From: JBKCUK01 sp046318415
GTDB taxonomy: Bacteria; Pseudomonadota; Alphaproteobacteria; Caedimonadales; Caedimonadaceae
Assembly: GCA_046318415.1 (NCBI GenBank)
Contig: JBKCUK010000005.1
Span: 116,168-180,167 of the forward strand
DNA: 64,000 bases
Reading direction: 5' to 3'
The translations under genes and the position numbers were made by a program. Positions 28,747-37,970 of the stretch are shown here, piece by piece. Every line of letters starts with the position of its first letter. Positions within the stretch are counted from its first letter, which is position 1. Under the pieces are notes generated by a model. It ran no database searches. It worked only from the letters and a program-made list of their open reading frames with translations, and was not told where the DNA came from.

Positions 28747-28779
28747 GACGGTTGTGACCTTGCCACATGTGGCTCGGAT

Positions 28780-28983
28780 CTAGAAGCCCTCGCGCTCTAA
28801 ACGCTTACGCTGCAGTTTGCGCGCACGACGTACGGCTTCAGCTTGCTCACGCTTGCGGCGTTCACAAGGCTTTTCAAAGTGCCGGCGCAGCTTGATTTCA
28901 CGGAAGACACCTTCACGTTGCATCTTCTTCTTCAGCATACGAAGCGCTTGGTCGACGTTGTTGTCACGGACTGTGACTAACAT
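28780..28983 (-). CDS. rpsU: 30S ribosomal protein S21
   Basis: 67 residues, the family length. The N-terminus [20 protein letters not shown] and the basic C-terminus with [17 protein letters not shown] are typical of bS21. AGGTGG lies about 9 bases before the ATG. It stands alone with its own terminator, divergent from tag. Confidence 0.97.
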   Translation of the reverse strand: MLVTVRDNNVDQALRMLKKKMQREGVFREIKLRRHFEKPCERRKREQAEAVRRARKLQRKRLEREGF

Positions 28984-29030
28984 GGGCCATCACCACCTTT
29001 CTTTTCATCAGATCCAAGAAGCGTCTCAAA

Positions 29031-29060
29031 TTGACACCCTTGAGCTTCCACACCTATCAT
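29031..29060 (+). promoter_or_regulatory. Sigma-70-type promoter of tag
   Basis: TTGACA (29031-29036) and TATCAT (29055-29060) are separated by 18 bases. The pair lies 42 bases before the chosen tag start. Confidence 0.5.
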
Positions 29061-29102
29061 TATTAAGGTGGAAAAGCAAAGTTGTTTTTACAAGGACCTC
29101 CC

Positions 29103-29669
29103 GTGAACATCCAACGCTGCCCCTGGTGTCTCAGCGATCCTCTTTATCAATCATATCATGATAACGAATGGGGACAACCTTTATTTGACAATAAGAAATT
29201 ATTCTCCCTGTTGTGCCTTGAAGGGGCGCAGGCAGGCCTGAGCTGGTGGCAAATCCTAAAGCGGCGCGAAAGCTATGAGGCTCTTTTCGATGATTTTGAG
29301 CCGAGTCTCATGGCGTCCTATACACCGGAAAAAATTGCAGCGTTGGCCCAAGACGCTAGAATCATCCGCTCACGCAAGAAGGTGGAAGCCTTTGTGATCA
29401 ACGCCCAGGCGTATATGCGTCTTTCAGAAAAACAAACATTTAGCGATTTTCTGTGGAATTACGTGGAGGGCCGCCCCCTTCAAAATGCCTGGCGGGAGAT
29501 GGGTGATGTTCCAACAACCACCCCCCTTGCCATCAAGATGACCAAAGACCTCAAGAAAGCAGGTTTTACCTTTGTGGGACCTTCGATTATTTATGCTTTC
29601 ATGCAGGCTGCTGGCATGGTCAATGACCATTTAATCAGGTGCTATCGCCATGCCGAGCTTGCGCGCTGA
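29103..29669 (+). CDS. tag: DNA-3-methyladenine glycosylase I
   Basis: Removes 3-methyladenine from alkylated DNA. The GTG at 29103 has AAGGA six bases upstream and gives 188 residues starting VNIQRCPWC, aligned with the known RCxW N-terminus; a TTG seven codons earlier is less likely. Family motifs are YHDNEWGQPLFD, EGAQAGLSWWQILKRRE and FTFVGPSIIYAFMQAAGMVNDH, with zinc-site Cys and His residues at both ends. It ends directly against the next gene, which is convergent. Confidence 0.95.
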   Translation: MNIQRCPWCLSDPLYQSYHDNEWGQPLFDNKKLFSLLCLEGAQAGLSWWQILKRRESYEALFDDFEPSLMASYTPEKIAALAQDARIIRSRKKVEAFVINAQAYMRLSEKQTFSDFLWNYVEGRPLQNAWREMGDVPTTTPLAIKMTKDLKKAGFTFVGPSIIYAFMQAAGMVNDHLIRCYRHAELAR

Positions 29670-31019
29670 TCAATCAACTTGCATGTCATCTTCGCAAGGG
29701 ATTTTCCCCTGATCAGAGTCTGGAGTACCGACGGTTTGACGGCCCATGTGTTTTGCGTAGTGCTGACGTGTCATCCTTTTACGGGGCGTTAGCCACTCTC
29801 TAATTTGGTCCTGTATCATCTGGTCAGCATGGGGATCAAAGGCAAAGTCAGGCAATGACGGGGTTACCAGCCTTTTCTCACCTGGTACTTGGTTGAGGGA
29901 CCACACCATGATGAAGAGATTCTCTAAAATATAATTATTGTACTCTTCTTCCGTCAGCTCAGTGTCATAATAGGCACGATCAAGAATACGTTGGGCAGCC
30001 GCATCCGCATCCCCTTTCGCCATGGACCAAAGCATGAGGGGTGACGCAAGCGTGACAGAAGTTAGCCCGCGCAGCTCATTTAACACCCGCTGAAGGGATC
30101 TTTCTTCAACCTGTCCTAACCCATAGTCCTGGATGTAGCGCTTAAGACTGTCGGTAGTAAGACTTCTGATAAAAAAGGTATTATCCAGATAATTCAAATG
30201 ATTGATAGAGGTAGGACATAACTCAAAGCCACATTTTTCATAGAAACTCAGGCGGTGGGGTGCGGTAAAGTTTGCAGCTGCCATTTGCAATGCGCTTTGA
30301 TAAAACTTCCATCGCGCTGTTCCTGGATAGACAAGCAATTCCGCCTCCAAATCCGGCTGCAAAGCCTGCAAATAGAGGCACTCCACACCCGGCCGAAGAT
30401 GCAATTTTGCAGTTTGTTGAACGGCTTGCATGGCTTTGCACCCTAATCCGGCACTGCGAAATGGGGGATAAATCATCAGTTGATGCAAAACCAAAGGGCC
30501 TTTTGGGGGTGCAGTATGCGCATCTTCCAGAAGTTCAAAGTAGCCGATGCTCACCAAAGGCCTGTACTCACTCAATGGGCAGGCCCGTGAGTAAAAGGTG
30601 GGCTCTCCCTCTTGCGGACGCACCTTGTTATCGAAAAAAACCCAGCGGTCAATCACCACGCCAGAGTCGTGCGCTGGCTTCGTCACCTGCCATCCTTGGG
30701 GGGTATTTTCCTCAAGAATAAGCAAGTCAAAGAGAGTGTATCGGGCGCTCACAACACCTGCATCCTCGGGGGGAGCATACTCGGTCATGACCCTGGGCCT
30801 TGCGATAACCATGGAGTGAGGAACATTCTCCACGGTCTCGCCCCGATAAAGACGACCATGTACGATCCAGTTGGCATCCCGTGCTTGCTGGATTTGTTGC
30901 TCCATCTGCTGCCGATAACGCCCAACAAGCTCCTCCGATTCTGGCAAAAGGAGGGTCGCACGCGCAACGTTGAGACAACAAACAATTAAAATGACTGCAG
31001 AATAGAACTGACGATTCAT
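29670..31019 (-). CDS. Exported protein with GNAT acetyltransferase-like domain
   Basis: 449 residues. Residues 1-21 form a signal peptide (YSAVILIVCCLNVARA). Residues 178-201 (LHQLMIYPPFRSAGLGCKAM) look like the acetyl-CoA loop of GNAT enzymes, and FYEKCGFE at 259-266 matches the last GNAT motif. A helical C-terminal region of about 180 residues has no known family and ends in an acidic tail. GNAT enzymes are normally cytosolic, since acetyl-CoA is, so a Sec signal on one suggests action inside another cell. Substrate unknown. AGAGGT precedes the ATG. Confidence 0.75.
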   Translation of the reverse strand: MNRQFYSAVILIVCCLNVARATLLLPESEELVGRYRQQMEQQIQQARDANWIVHGRLYRGETVENVPHSMVIARPRVMTEYAPPEDAGVVSARYTLFDLLILEENTPQGWQVTKPAHDSGVVIDRWVFFDNKVRPQEGEPTFYSRACPLSEYRPLVSIGYFELLEDAHTAPPKGPLVLHQLMIYPPFRSAGLGCKAMQAVQQTAKLHLRPGVECLYLQALQPDLEAELLVYPGTARWKFYQSALQMAAANFTAPHRLSFYEKCGFELCPTSINHLNYLDNTFFIRSLTTDSLKRYIQDYGLGQVEERSLQRVLNELRGLTSVTLASPLMLWSMAKGDADAAAQRILDRAYYDTELTEEEYNNYILENLFIMVWSLNQVPGEKRLVTPSLPDFAFDPHADQMIQDQIREWLTPRKRMTRQHYAKHMGRQTVGTPDSDQGKIPCEDDMQVD

Positions 31020-31098
31020 GCCCTATGACCTCTCATAAACACAATTTGCGCGGATCATAGTGAGGCAATAATATCTTGTCAATAAGAATAGAATATCC

Positions 31099-32757
31099 TT
31101 ATTGAGCAATGGGGTTTGTCAATGGGTCTTGCGCTTTCATAAGGCGCAATGATTTGAACGCCGCCTGATAATCAATCAAACCCTGGCCATGGCGAAATTG
31201 CTGATAATTTGGGATATCCTTGCTGGCACTGGCAAGGACCGCCTCGCAGATGGTGACGGCATCAAACTCGGGGAAGTGGGCATAGAGATCAGCCACAAGG
31301 GCAGAGACTAAGGCAGTTGCAAGCGAGGTCCCGCCCCCTTCCTTATTGGTTGCAAATGTGCCATCAGGACGCGCCAGAAAATTCCAATGTCCTGGCGCTA
31401 GAACAAAACGATCGGCCATCTGGCCTGCGGTATTACTATAAGGCGCCATTGTCTGATTGTAGAGGTCATAGCAGCCGACGATAAGGGTCTGTCGCCGCAG
31501 ATGCGGGGTGCGAAAACGGGTTATATCCCGCGGAGATTTTTCCCCATCTTCAAGCATGATGGCCCTATTTCCTGCAGCCTTCACAAAAACAGTCTTTGCA
31601 TCCGCCTTTCGCTTAAGGACTTTACGAGAATGATAGAGCTTTTTGATGTCATGCTGCTTTAATTGGCCCAGTTGCTTTGGAGACAGCGCGTAGTAGGATC
31701 CTTTCACAAAATCTTGTGCGCCTTGAAGTGCATTGCGAAGATTGATCAACAAATCATCGGATACATCGTGATGGACGTAAAATATATCGTGATCAAACGA
31801 CAACAAATCACTTCCGAAGGTAAGATAGACCATGGACAAATTAATGACCCGAGGAAGAATCGGTCCTTTAATTGCTTTTCTCTCGGGAATCTCTTCTAGG
31901 GCCTGCATATCCACGCAACTCAAATTTGCTTTTGGTGCAAACCCAAACCTCTCTGCTACGCCTGATTTTGCTAGCCAACGCCCGCAACAGGCTGGATTGA
32001 TCGCCATGGAGACCATCAGCTCGCCATGTCCAGGTTTTTGCAAGTGAGGGTCTCCTTGTTGCGGATCTGGCCCATAGACCCGCAACGGCACAGAGTCAAA
32101 ATTAAACTCATCATCGCAGTAGAGGAGCTCGACCCCTTGCCCGTAGAAGGTTGAAAGCCTGGCATCATAATGAACACAGGCCGCAAGAAACTGCTGATGC
32201 CGCAAAAAAATCTGACTCAAACGCCAGTGCAAACCCTCCATATCCCAGCGGGTTCGCAAAAAGGAGTGTAACTTAGGGTCCACCGATAAAAGAGCACAAA
32301 GCCGACTTCTTAAATGAAAGACCTCCTGACGCCCAAGAAACCAAGAGAAAATCCTACCCATGTGGGGCTGGATCTCGGCAAGGGAAGACTTCTTTAGAAC
32401 CCTATCCACATCCTGCGCACTCAAAGACGCGTTGAGATCTCGAAGGGCGGGAGGATCACGAAAAACTCTCTCAGCCCACAGGGACCTTTTCAGGGCGCGC
32501 AGCACATCAAATCGTGTGGCGATGTCTTCAACCATTTCGTGGGGAAGGTTGAGGACGCCTCGGCAGCGATTCAAAATAAAATACGTGTTGATGCCATCGA
32601 GCTTTTTTCCCTGAAAGCGTGCGAGGCGTTTCTTGGCGTACTCTTTGGCGGCTTCCTCTTGGCCTGAAGCCATCAATGAGCTCCAGGTGCCCGCAACGCT
32701 CTCTTCGACCATGGTGCCCAGTAAGGTCAATACAAACAGAAAAGGTGACGTCTTCAT
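31099..32757 (-). CDS. Exported subtilisin-like (S8) serine protease, divergent
   Basis: 552 residues from the ATG at 32757; a GTG four codons earlier is in frame. The signal peptide is FLFVLTLLGTMVEESVAG. A helical N-terminal region of about 190 residues precedes the protease. Candidate catalytic residues come in subtilase order: Asp215/216 (LLYCDDEF), His244 (GHGELMVSMA), the oxyanion Asn397 (FVKAAGN) and Ser478 (GGGTSLATA). The Asp motif is atypical, and an insert between His and Asn is longer than in subtilisin. A secreted protease role is likely and targets are unknown. It follows the RidA gene on the same strand. Confidence 0.8.
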   Translation of the reverse strand: MKTSPFLFVLTLLGTMVEESVAGTWSSLMASGQEEAAKEYAKKRLARFQGKKLDGINTYFILNRCRGVLNLPHEMVEDIATRFDVLRALKRSLWAERVFRDPPALRDLNASLSAQDVDRVLKKSSLAEIQPHMGRIFSWFLGRQEVFHLRSRLCALLSVDPKLHSFLRTRWDMEGLHWRLSQIFLRHQQFLAACVHYDARLSTFYGQGVELLYCDDEFNFDSVPLRVYGPDPQQGDPHLQKPGHGELMVSMAINPACCGRWLAKSGVAERFGFAPKANLSCVDMQALEEIPERKAIKGPILPRVINLSMVYLTFGSDLLSFDHDIFYVHHDVSDDLLINLRNALQGAQDFVKGSYYALSPKQLGQLKQHDIKKLYHSRKVLKRKADAKTVFVKAAGNRAIMLEDGEKSPRDITRFRTPHLRRQTLIVGCYDLYNQTMAPYSNTAGQMADRFVLAPGHWNFLARPDGTFATNKEGGGTSLATALVSALVADLYAHFPEFDAVTICEAVLASASKDIPNYQQFRHGQGLIDYQAAFKSLRLMKAQDPLTNPIAQ

Positions 32758-32825
32758 GATCGCGCCCACGGAGTTAACGTTGTTGTTGCTCTCCTACTTG
32801 ACCGTTCATCCTCTCGTCTCGAGAG

Positions 32826-33293
32826 TCAGCGAATTTCAAATAACGCCTCAACTTCCACCGCAACCCCCAAAGGTAAGGACCCAACGCCAACGGCCGCCCG
32901 GGCATGTTTACCGCGCTCCCCCAAAGCGTCAACAATCAGGTTTGAAGCGCCATTGATGACCTGGGGATGGGCGGTAAAATCAGCGGTGGCATTGACAAAG
33001 CCCCCTAATCGCACGCACGCAACAACCCGCGACCAATCCCCATCCACGGCTTGTTTTAGTTGCGCCAAAATATTGATGGCGCACAGCTCGGCGGCCTTTT
33101 GCCCTTCTTCAAGGCTGAACTCTTGTCCCACTTTGCCCACATAATGGGGCTTACCCGCCTGCATGGGCAGTTGGCCGGAGACATACACCAAAGAGCCACT
33201 TAATCTCCAAGGAATGTAATTCGCAATCGCCGGCGTTAAATCTGGCAAGACGTAACCCATTTTTTCCAGTATGTTTTCCACGGTTGGCGTCAT
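32826..33293 (-). CDS. RidA/YjgF family protein
   Basis: 155 residues from the ATG at 33293, which has GAGGAA six bases upstream; a frame extension 12 codons upstream is less likely. Family motifs are YVSGQLPM near residue 40 and HARAAVGVGSLPLGVAVEVEALFEI, with the Arg that in RidA contacts the imine substrate. It is longer than E. coli RidA and resembles the YjgF subgroup seen in alphaproteobacteria. RidA enzymes hydrolyse reactive enamines/imines from PLP enzymes; the subgroup's exact substrate is unknown. Confidence 0.88.
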   Translation of the reverse strand: MTPTVENILEKMGYVLPDLTPAIANYIPWRLSGSLVYVSGQLPMQAGKPHYVGKVGQEFSLEEGQKAAELCAINILAQLKQAVDGDWSRVVACVRLGGFVNATADFTAHPQVINGASNLIVDALGERGKHARAAVGVGSLPLGVAVEVEALFEIR

Positions 33294-33349
33294 TGGTTCC
33301 TCACTTTGGCGTTTGGTGGTCGATTTCATTCAAAAGAGAGCGCGTCATC

Positions 33350-34327
33350 ATGACTTCAGGCCCTTCTTTCGATGTTCAGCTTGCCCCTGACGCTGTGTGT
33401 CGTCAAGCAGCGCGATTGCTTCAAGAGGGACAAGTCGTTGCTATTCCAACAGAAACCGTCTACGGACTGGCCGCCAGGGCCGACCAGGATCAGGCAGTGG
33501 CCGCCATCTATGCCCTCAAAAACCGCCCCAGTTTCAATCCTTTGATTATTCATTGTGCAGACCTGCAGCAGGCAGAAACCTTGGCTGAGTTTGATGCGCG
33601 CGCCCGCACAGTGGCTGAGACTTTCTGGCCAGGGCCTTTGACCCTCATCTTGCCCCATAAAAAGACAGCTAACATCTCAAAGCTTGCCACAGCGGGTTTA
33701 AGCACCGTGGGCATCCGGATACCTGCTCACCCGCTGGCCCGCACCATCATTCGGGAGTCCGGCCTACCCCTTGCCGCCCCCAGTGCCAACCCCTCTGAAG
33801 CCATCAGCCCCACCACAGCCGAGCATGTGCGCAAAGGGTTTTCAGATGTCCCTGGCCCTGCCTTAATTGTGGATGGTGGACCCTGCCCGCATGGTCTTGA
33901 GTCAACCATTGTTGACTTGAGCGACCAGGTCCCTTTGCTGCTACGTCCTGGATCCATCACGCCAGAACAACTTATCCCGCTGTTAGGGAACCTCGAAACG
34001 GCAGAAATCCTCAAGACCATCAAAGCCCCTGGACAGATGAAGCGCCACTATGCGCCAAAGCAGACCCACGTCCGGCTTGATGCACACCAGGTCACCGCCA
34101 ACGAAGCTTTGCTGGCTTTTGGGCCAACACCGCTTCAAGGCGCCAAATATACCCTTAATCTAAGTCCAACGGGTGATCTGCAAGAGGCAGCAGCCCACTT
34201 GTTTGAGTATCTCCATCTTCTTGACCGGCCAGACTTTGAGGCCATCGCCGTCATGCCCATACCTCAGGAGGGATTGGGACTTGCCATTCATGACCGTCTG
34301 CGCCGCGCAGCAGCACCGCGCGCCTAG
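33350..34327 (+). CDS. L-threonylcarbamoyladenylate synthase (Sua5 type)
   Basis: Makes the activated threonylcarbamoyl group for the t6A37 modification of tRNAs reading ANN codons. 325 residues from the ATG at 33350. The YrdC domain (GQVVAIPTETVYGLAARA; KNRPSFNPLIIH; PLAAPSANPS) is followed by a C-terminal Sua5 domain with the linker motif PGQMKRHYAP, so this is the long Sua5 form rather than TsaC. Its likely upstream region overlaps the start of the divergent RidA gene. Confidence 0.93.
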   Translation: MTSGPSFDVQLAPDAVCRQAARLLQEGQVVAIPTETVYGLAARADQDQAVAAIYALKNRPSFNPLIIHCADLQQAETLAEFDARARTVAETFWPGPLTLILPHKKTANISKLATAGLSTVGIRIPAHPLARTIIRESGLPLAAPSANPSEAISPTTAEHVRKGFSDVPGPALIVDGGPCPHGLESTIVDLSDQVPLLLRPGSITPEQLIPLLGNLETAEILKTIKAPGQMKRHYAPKQTHVRLDAHQVTANEALLAFGPTPLQGAKYTLNLSPTGDLQEAAAHLFEYLHLLDRPDFEAIAVMPIPQEGLGLAIHDRLRRAAAPRA

Positions 34328-34388
34328 CGCCCGAGATCAGGACGGGTTAGACTAGGCCATAGACTTGATTCCAGAAGATGAGGTTATG

Positions 34389-35933
34389 ATGGCTGAGTCC
34401 GCCGTTCGTCCAGTGCTGCTGTGTATTCTTGATGGCTGGGGTCATAGCCCAAGCCCTGAGCATAACGCCATTGCACTGGCCCAAACGCCCCATTGGGACC
34501 ACCTGTGGGCTAATTTTCCCCACGCCCTGCTTGAGACCTCCGGCGAAGCTGTGGGACTTCCTGAGGGGCAGATGGGCAATTCGGAAGTGGGCCACATGAC
34601 CATTGGTGCCGGACGGGTGATTTACCAGGACCTGCCGCGCATTGATCGCAGCCTTCGCCTGGGCGAGTTGCCGACACTTACAGCATTCCAAGATTTAATA
34701 TCAAAGGCAAAAGAAGGATCCGGCGTGGTGCACATGATGGGCCTCCTCTCACCCGGAGGCGTGCACAGCCACCAAGCCCATTTTGAAGCCATCGCCAAAC
34801 TCTTCGCCCAAGCAGGTCTTCGCGTCTGGGTCCATGCCTTCACCGATGGGCGAGACACGCCGCCTACCAGCGGCCGGGGATATTTGAGGGATTTCTTAGC
34901 TGCCGTCGCGGCAGAGCCAGCAATTCAGCTGGCCACACTGGGCGGTCGTTATTACGGGATGGATCGGGATCAACGGTGGGAGCGTGTCCAGGTGGCTTAT
35001 GAGGCCATGGTTGCAGCCAAAGGACCCCAATTCAGCGATCCCCTTGCGGCCCTTGAGGCAGCCTATGCACAAGGTATCACCGACGAATTTATCCCGCCCA
35101 TGGTGACAGAGGGGTACCCGGGCATCCAAACGGGAGATGCCCTCTTTTGCGTGAATTTTCGCGCTGATCGGGTAAGGCAAATCCTTACAGCGCTGTTAGA
35201 CCCCCAGTTTGAGGCCTTCCCCCGCGCATCTTCCCTCCACTTCAGCACTACCCTGGGCATGGCCAGTTATTCGACCAAGCTGACCCCTTTCATGCCTGCC
35301 TTGTTCCCGCCACAACAGGTGCACAACAGCCTGGGCGAGGTTGTGGCAGCGGCGCATTTACCCCAGCTGCGCATCGCAGAGACTGAAAAATACGCCCATG
35401 TGACTTTCTTCTTCAATGGTGGACGGGAAGAGGTTTTTGAGGGGGAGGACCGTATCTTGATTCCCTCACCAAAGGTGGCCACCTACGACTTGCAGCCTGA
35501 GATGTCCGCTGAGGCCATCACCGATCAGGTTGACCAGGCGCTGCAATCCGGCACCTATGGTCTGATTGTCCTGAACTTTGCGAATCCCGATATGGTGGGG
35601 CACACCGGCATTGAACCAGCAGCCATCAGGGCGGTGGAGACCATTGATGCCTGTCTTGGTCGGCTTTTTGAGTCCATCCGCAAGGCAGAAGGCGCCATGC
35701 TCATTACCGCCGATCACGGCAATGTGGAAGAGATGATCGATACGCACGGGCAACCGCTCACCTCGCACACCACCAATCCTGTGCCCGTGATACTGGTCAG
35801 TGATCGGTCCCACCTCAAAGACATCAAACTGGTTGACGGAACCCTTGCCGATGTGGCGCCGACGATCTTAGAAGTCATGGGGATAGGGGCGCCCAAAGAC
35901 ATGACAGGACGCAGTTTGATTTCACAGAATTAA
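34389..35933 (+). CDS. gpmI: 2,3-bisphosphoglycerate-independent phosphoglycerate mutase
   Basis: Interconverts 3- and 2-phosphoglycerate with two manganese ions. 514 residues from the ATG at 34389, placed 5 bases after TGAGG; the ATG just before it and a TTG at 34365 are also in frame. Motifs: ILDGWG, nucleophile Ser65 in GQMGNSEVGH, HAFTDGRDTPP, NFRADRVRQI, NFANPDMVGHTG and TADHGNVEEM (metal ligands). Confidence 0.97.
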   Translation: MAESAVRPVLLCILDGWGHSPSPEHNAIALAQTPHWDHLWANFPHALLETSGEAVGLPEGQMGNSEVGHMTIGAGRVIYQDLPRIDRSLRLGELPTLTAFQDLISKAKEGSGVVHMMGLLSPGGVHSHQAHFEAIAKLFAQAGLRVWVHAFTDGRDTPPTSGRGYLRDFLAAVAAEPAIQLATLGGRYYGMDRDQRWERVQVAYEAMVAAKGPQFSDPLAALEAAYAQGITDEFIPPMVTEGYPGIQTGDALFCVNFRADRVRQILTALLDPQFEAFPRASSLHFSTTLGMASYSTKLTPFMPALFPPQQVHNSLGEVVAAAHLPQLRIAETEKYAHVTFFFNGGREEVFEGEDRILIPSPKVATYDLQPEMSAEAITDQVDQALQSGTYGLIVLNFANPDMVGHTGIEPAAIRAVETIDACLGRLFESIRKAEGAMLITADHGNVEEMIDTHGQPLTSHTTNPVPVILVSDRSHLKDIKLVDGTLADVAPTILEVMGIGAPKDMTGRSLISQN

Positions 35934-36020
35934 AGAAAGAAAAGACATTGAGAGAACAGTTGCTCCTTTGCCGCCTATTTGGCGTTTGACAGAGGTAAAC
36001 GACTGTTTCTCGCTGCCTCC

Positions 36021-37121
36021 TTATGAAGGGTTCAGGAAGCGTACTTTATGACCTTGGGCGACCCTCTTCTGGTTGGCCTCATAGACTTTCCTAAAAGCTG
36101 CATCGATGTGGCTCAAACGTTGCACCTGACCTTGATGCCATACCAACGGATCGACGCCACGAAACTTAGTCTTCAGCAAAAGGTCAAAAGGCTCATCAGT
36201 CACTTCAACAGCATACCTGGAGGGGTTACGGCATTTGGTCAGCAGATCCTGAATCATGGGATCTTTAGCCATCACCAACACATTTAACACCTCGCGGTCG
36301 GTGCCAAAGTGCATCTGATCGCGGGTCAACAGGCCCAACTCAATGGCGCGCCGCACCATTTGTGCCGACCAGTGATAGATGATCATGTTCTCCATGTGAC
36401 CATAGACCTCAGTGGTATGCTGAATGGAGAGCAAAGCCAGCTGTTTAGCACTTGCAACGGTGGTGAAATACCAACGCCCATCCTTAAAACGAAGATCCTC
36501 GATAATTTCGGCAACGCGGACTTTGCTTAGCTCCCCTTCCACGAAAGCTCGGTGCAAAATGTATTCAATGCGGTCGGCGCAGAGTTCCGGTAAATCCTGC
36601 TCGAGGGCCGTGAAGTGATCTTGCTTGGCCAATACGTCGTCAAGGCGCAATCCGTGACGTGCCAACATAGGCTCCACATCCATCTCTTTGAGATACCACC
36701 CATGGATATCATCTTGATAGGCGTTCTTGCCATCGCCCTTACCAAACAACTGATCCCCCAGGTGGGAAAAAACCGTGTGGGAGGCATCATGCAATAAACC
36801 CGCCAGCTGTTCTTCCCGTGAAACACCGAACCTTTTCAATAACGCGTAAACAGCCACACTATGGTCATAGCGGGAATAGGAGGCTTGATTGTAAAAATAT
36901 GCGGGCGTCCCCGATTGGTCGATGAACTTGATCCGCTCCATGACTTTGGACTGCAGCAAATCACGGGCGGCCGGGTCGCTTACTTCTGTAGCGCCAACAA
37001 GGGTTTCCAGCTTCAGGACAGGTGGTTGGTGCCGGGCTGAATCCGCACACCCTTGAATTTGGACTCCCAACAGCGCGTAAAAAACAACACCGAAGACTTG
37101 ACCAAAAGACCGTCGCGGCAT
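36021..37121 (-). CDS. Exported HD-domain phosphohydrolase, SAMHD1/dNTPase-like
   Basis: 366 residues from the ATG at 37121, which has GGGAGAGGG upstream. The N-terminus (SFGQVFGVVFYALLGVQIQGC25) is a signal peptide, possibly with an imperfect lipobox at Cys25. The HD metal residues are complete: His87 (RYDHSVAVY), His111-Asp112 (LLHDASHTVFSHLGD) and Asp183 (LCADRIEYILHRAF). The LLHDxxHxxFSH form is that of the SAMHD1/YdhJ branch of HD proteins, which cleave (d)NTPs or other phosphoesters, normally in the cytosol. An exported version is unusual. It follows pssA on the same strand and slightly beyond its end. Confidence 0.85.
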   Translation of the reverse strand: MPRRSFGQVFGVVFYALLGVQIQGCADSARHQPPVLKLETLVGATEVSDPAARDLLQSKVMERIKFIDQSGTPAYFYNQASYSRYDHSVAVYALLKRFGVSREEQLAGLLHDASHTVFSHLGDQLFGKGDGKNAYQDDIHGWYLKEMDVEPMLARHGLRLDDVLAKQDHFTALEQDLPELCADRIEYILHRAFVEGELSKVRVAEIIEDLRFKDGRWYFTTVASAKQLALLSIQHTTEVYGHMENMIIYHWSAQMVRRAIELGLLTRDQMHFGTDREVLNVLVMAKDPMIQDLLTKCRNPSRYAVEVTDEPFDLLLKTKFRGVDPLVWHQGQVQRLSHIDAAFRKVYEANQKRVAQGHKVRFLNPS

Positions 37122-37161
37122 ATCCCTCTCCCTCTTTATGTGCCTTATGGATGGGGCGAAC

Positions 37162-37968
37162 TTAGGGCTTTGGGGCGCTTTCTCCGCCAAGGGCCCGCAG
37201 GCGTCGAAATGTGCGATAACTCAAGGGCAGACTCACAAGGTAAGCCACCTGAGACAGCATCAGTGTCAGCCAAGGTTCGGTGACCAAGGTCACAATAATC
37301 AACCCGGCACCCACCATGAAGGGCAGGACATGTTTTCTGGCGATTTGATGGGACTTGAAGGAAAACGTCGGCAAGCGACTGACCATCAAAGCACCCGAGA
37401 CAAACATAAAGCTGGCCGTGAACACTGGATCCAGCAAGGTCTCGATACCTGTGGCAAGGTAGGCGACCAATGGCATAAACGCAATCATGGCCCCAGCGGG
37501 TGCTGGCACACCAACAAAGAATTTACGCTGCCAGTCGGGTTTTGGCTTATCTGGGTTTGCCCGTAACATGGTGTTAAACCGCGCAAGGCGCAGCCCCATG
37601 CAGACGGAAAAGAACAGCACCAATCCCCAGCCCAGATTTCCCAGCTTTTGCATCACCAAAATGTAAAGGGTGAGGCCAGGCCCCACGCCAAAACTAATGA
37701 AATCTGAGAGGGAATCCAGCTCGGCGCCAAAGTCACTGGAAACATTTAAAAGCCGCGCCAATCGCCCATCCATGGCATCAAAGAAAGCGGCCAGCAAAAC
37801 GGCTGCAACCGCGTATTCCACATTGCCCTGCATGGCAAAGCGAATGGACGAGAGCCCCACGCACAACGCTAAAATCGTCACCATGTTCGGCACCAAACGC
37901 GGGAAAGAGAAATCCTGCAACTTTTGGCGCGATTTTTTAATGAGATCTTGTCGTGCGAGTGGCTTCAT
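37162..37968 (-). CDS. pssA: CDP-diacylglycerol-serine O-phosphatidyltransferase
   Basis: Makes phosphatidylserine from CDP-diacylglycerol and serine in the inner membrane. 268 residues with about eight membrane helices. The CDP-alcohol phosphotransferase motif is complete: D64, D67-G, A71-R, G81, D85 and D89 (DAMDGRLARL, then FGAELDSLSD). GGGGAGA precedes the ATG. It starts 2 bases after psd, so the two steps to phosphatidylethanolamine form one operon. Confidence 0.96.
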   Translation of the reverse strand: MKPLARQDLIKKSRQKLQDFSFPRLVPNMVTILALCVGLSSIRFAMQGNVEYAVAAVLLAAFFDAMDGRLARLLNVSSDFGAELDSLSDFISFGVGPGLTLYILVMQKLGNLGWGLVLFFSVCMGLRLARFNTMLRANPDKPKPDWQRKFFVGVPAPAGAMIAFMPLVAYLATGIETLLDPVFTASFMFVSGALMVSRLPTFSFKSHQIARKHVLPFMVGAGLIIVTLVTEPWLTLMLSQVAYLVSLPLSYRTFRRLRALGGESAPKP

Positions 37969-37970
37969 GT

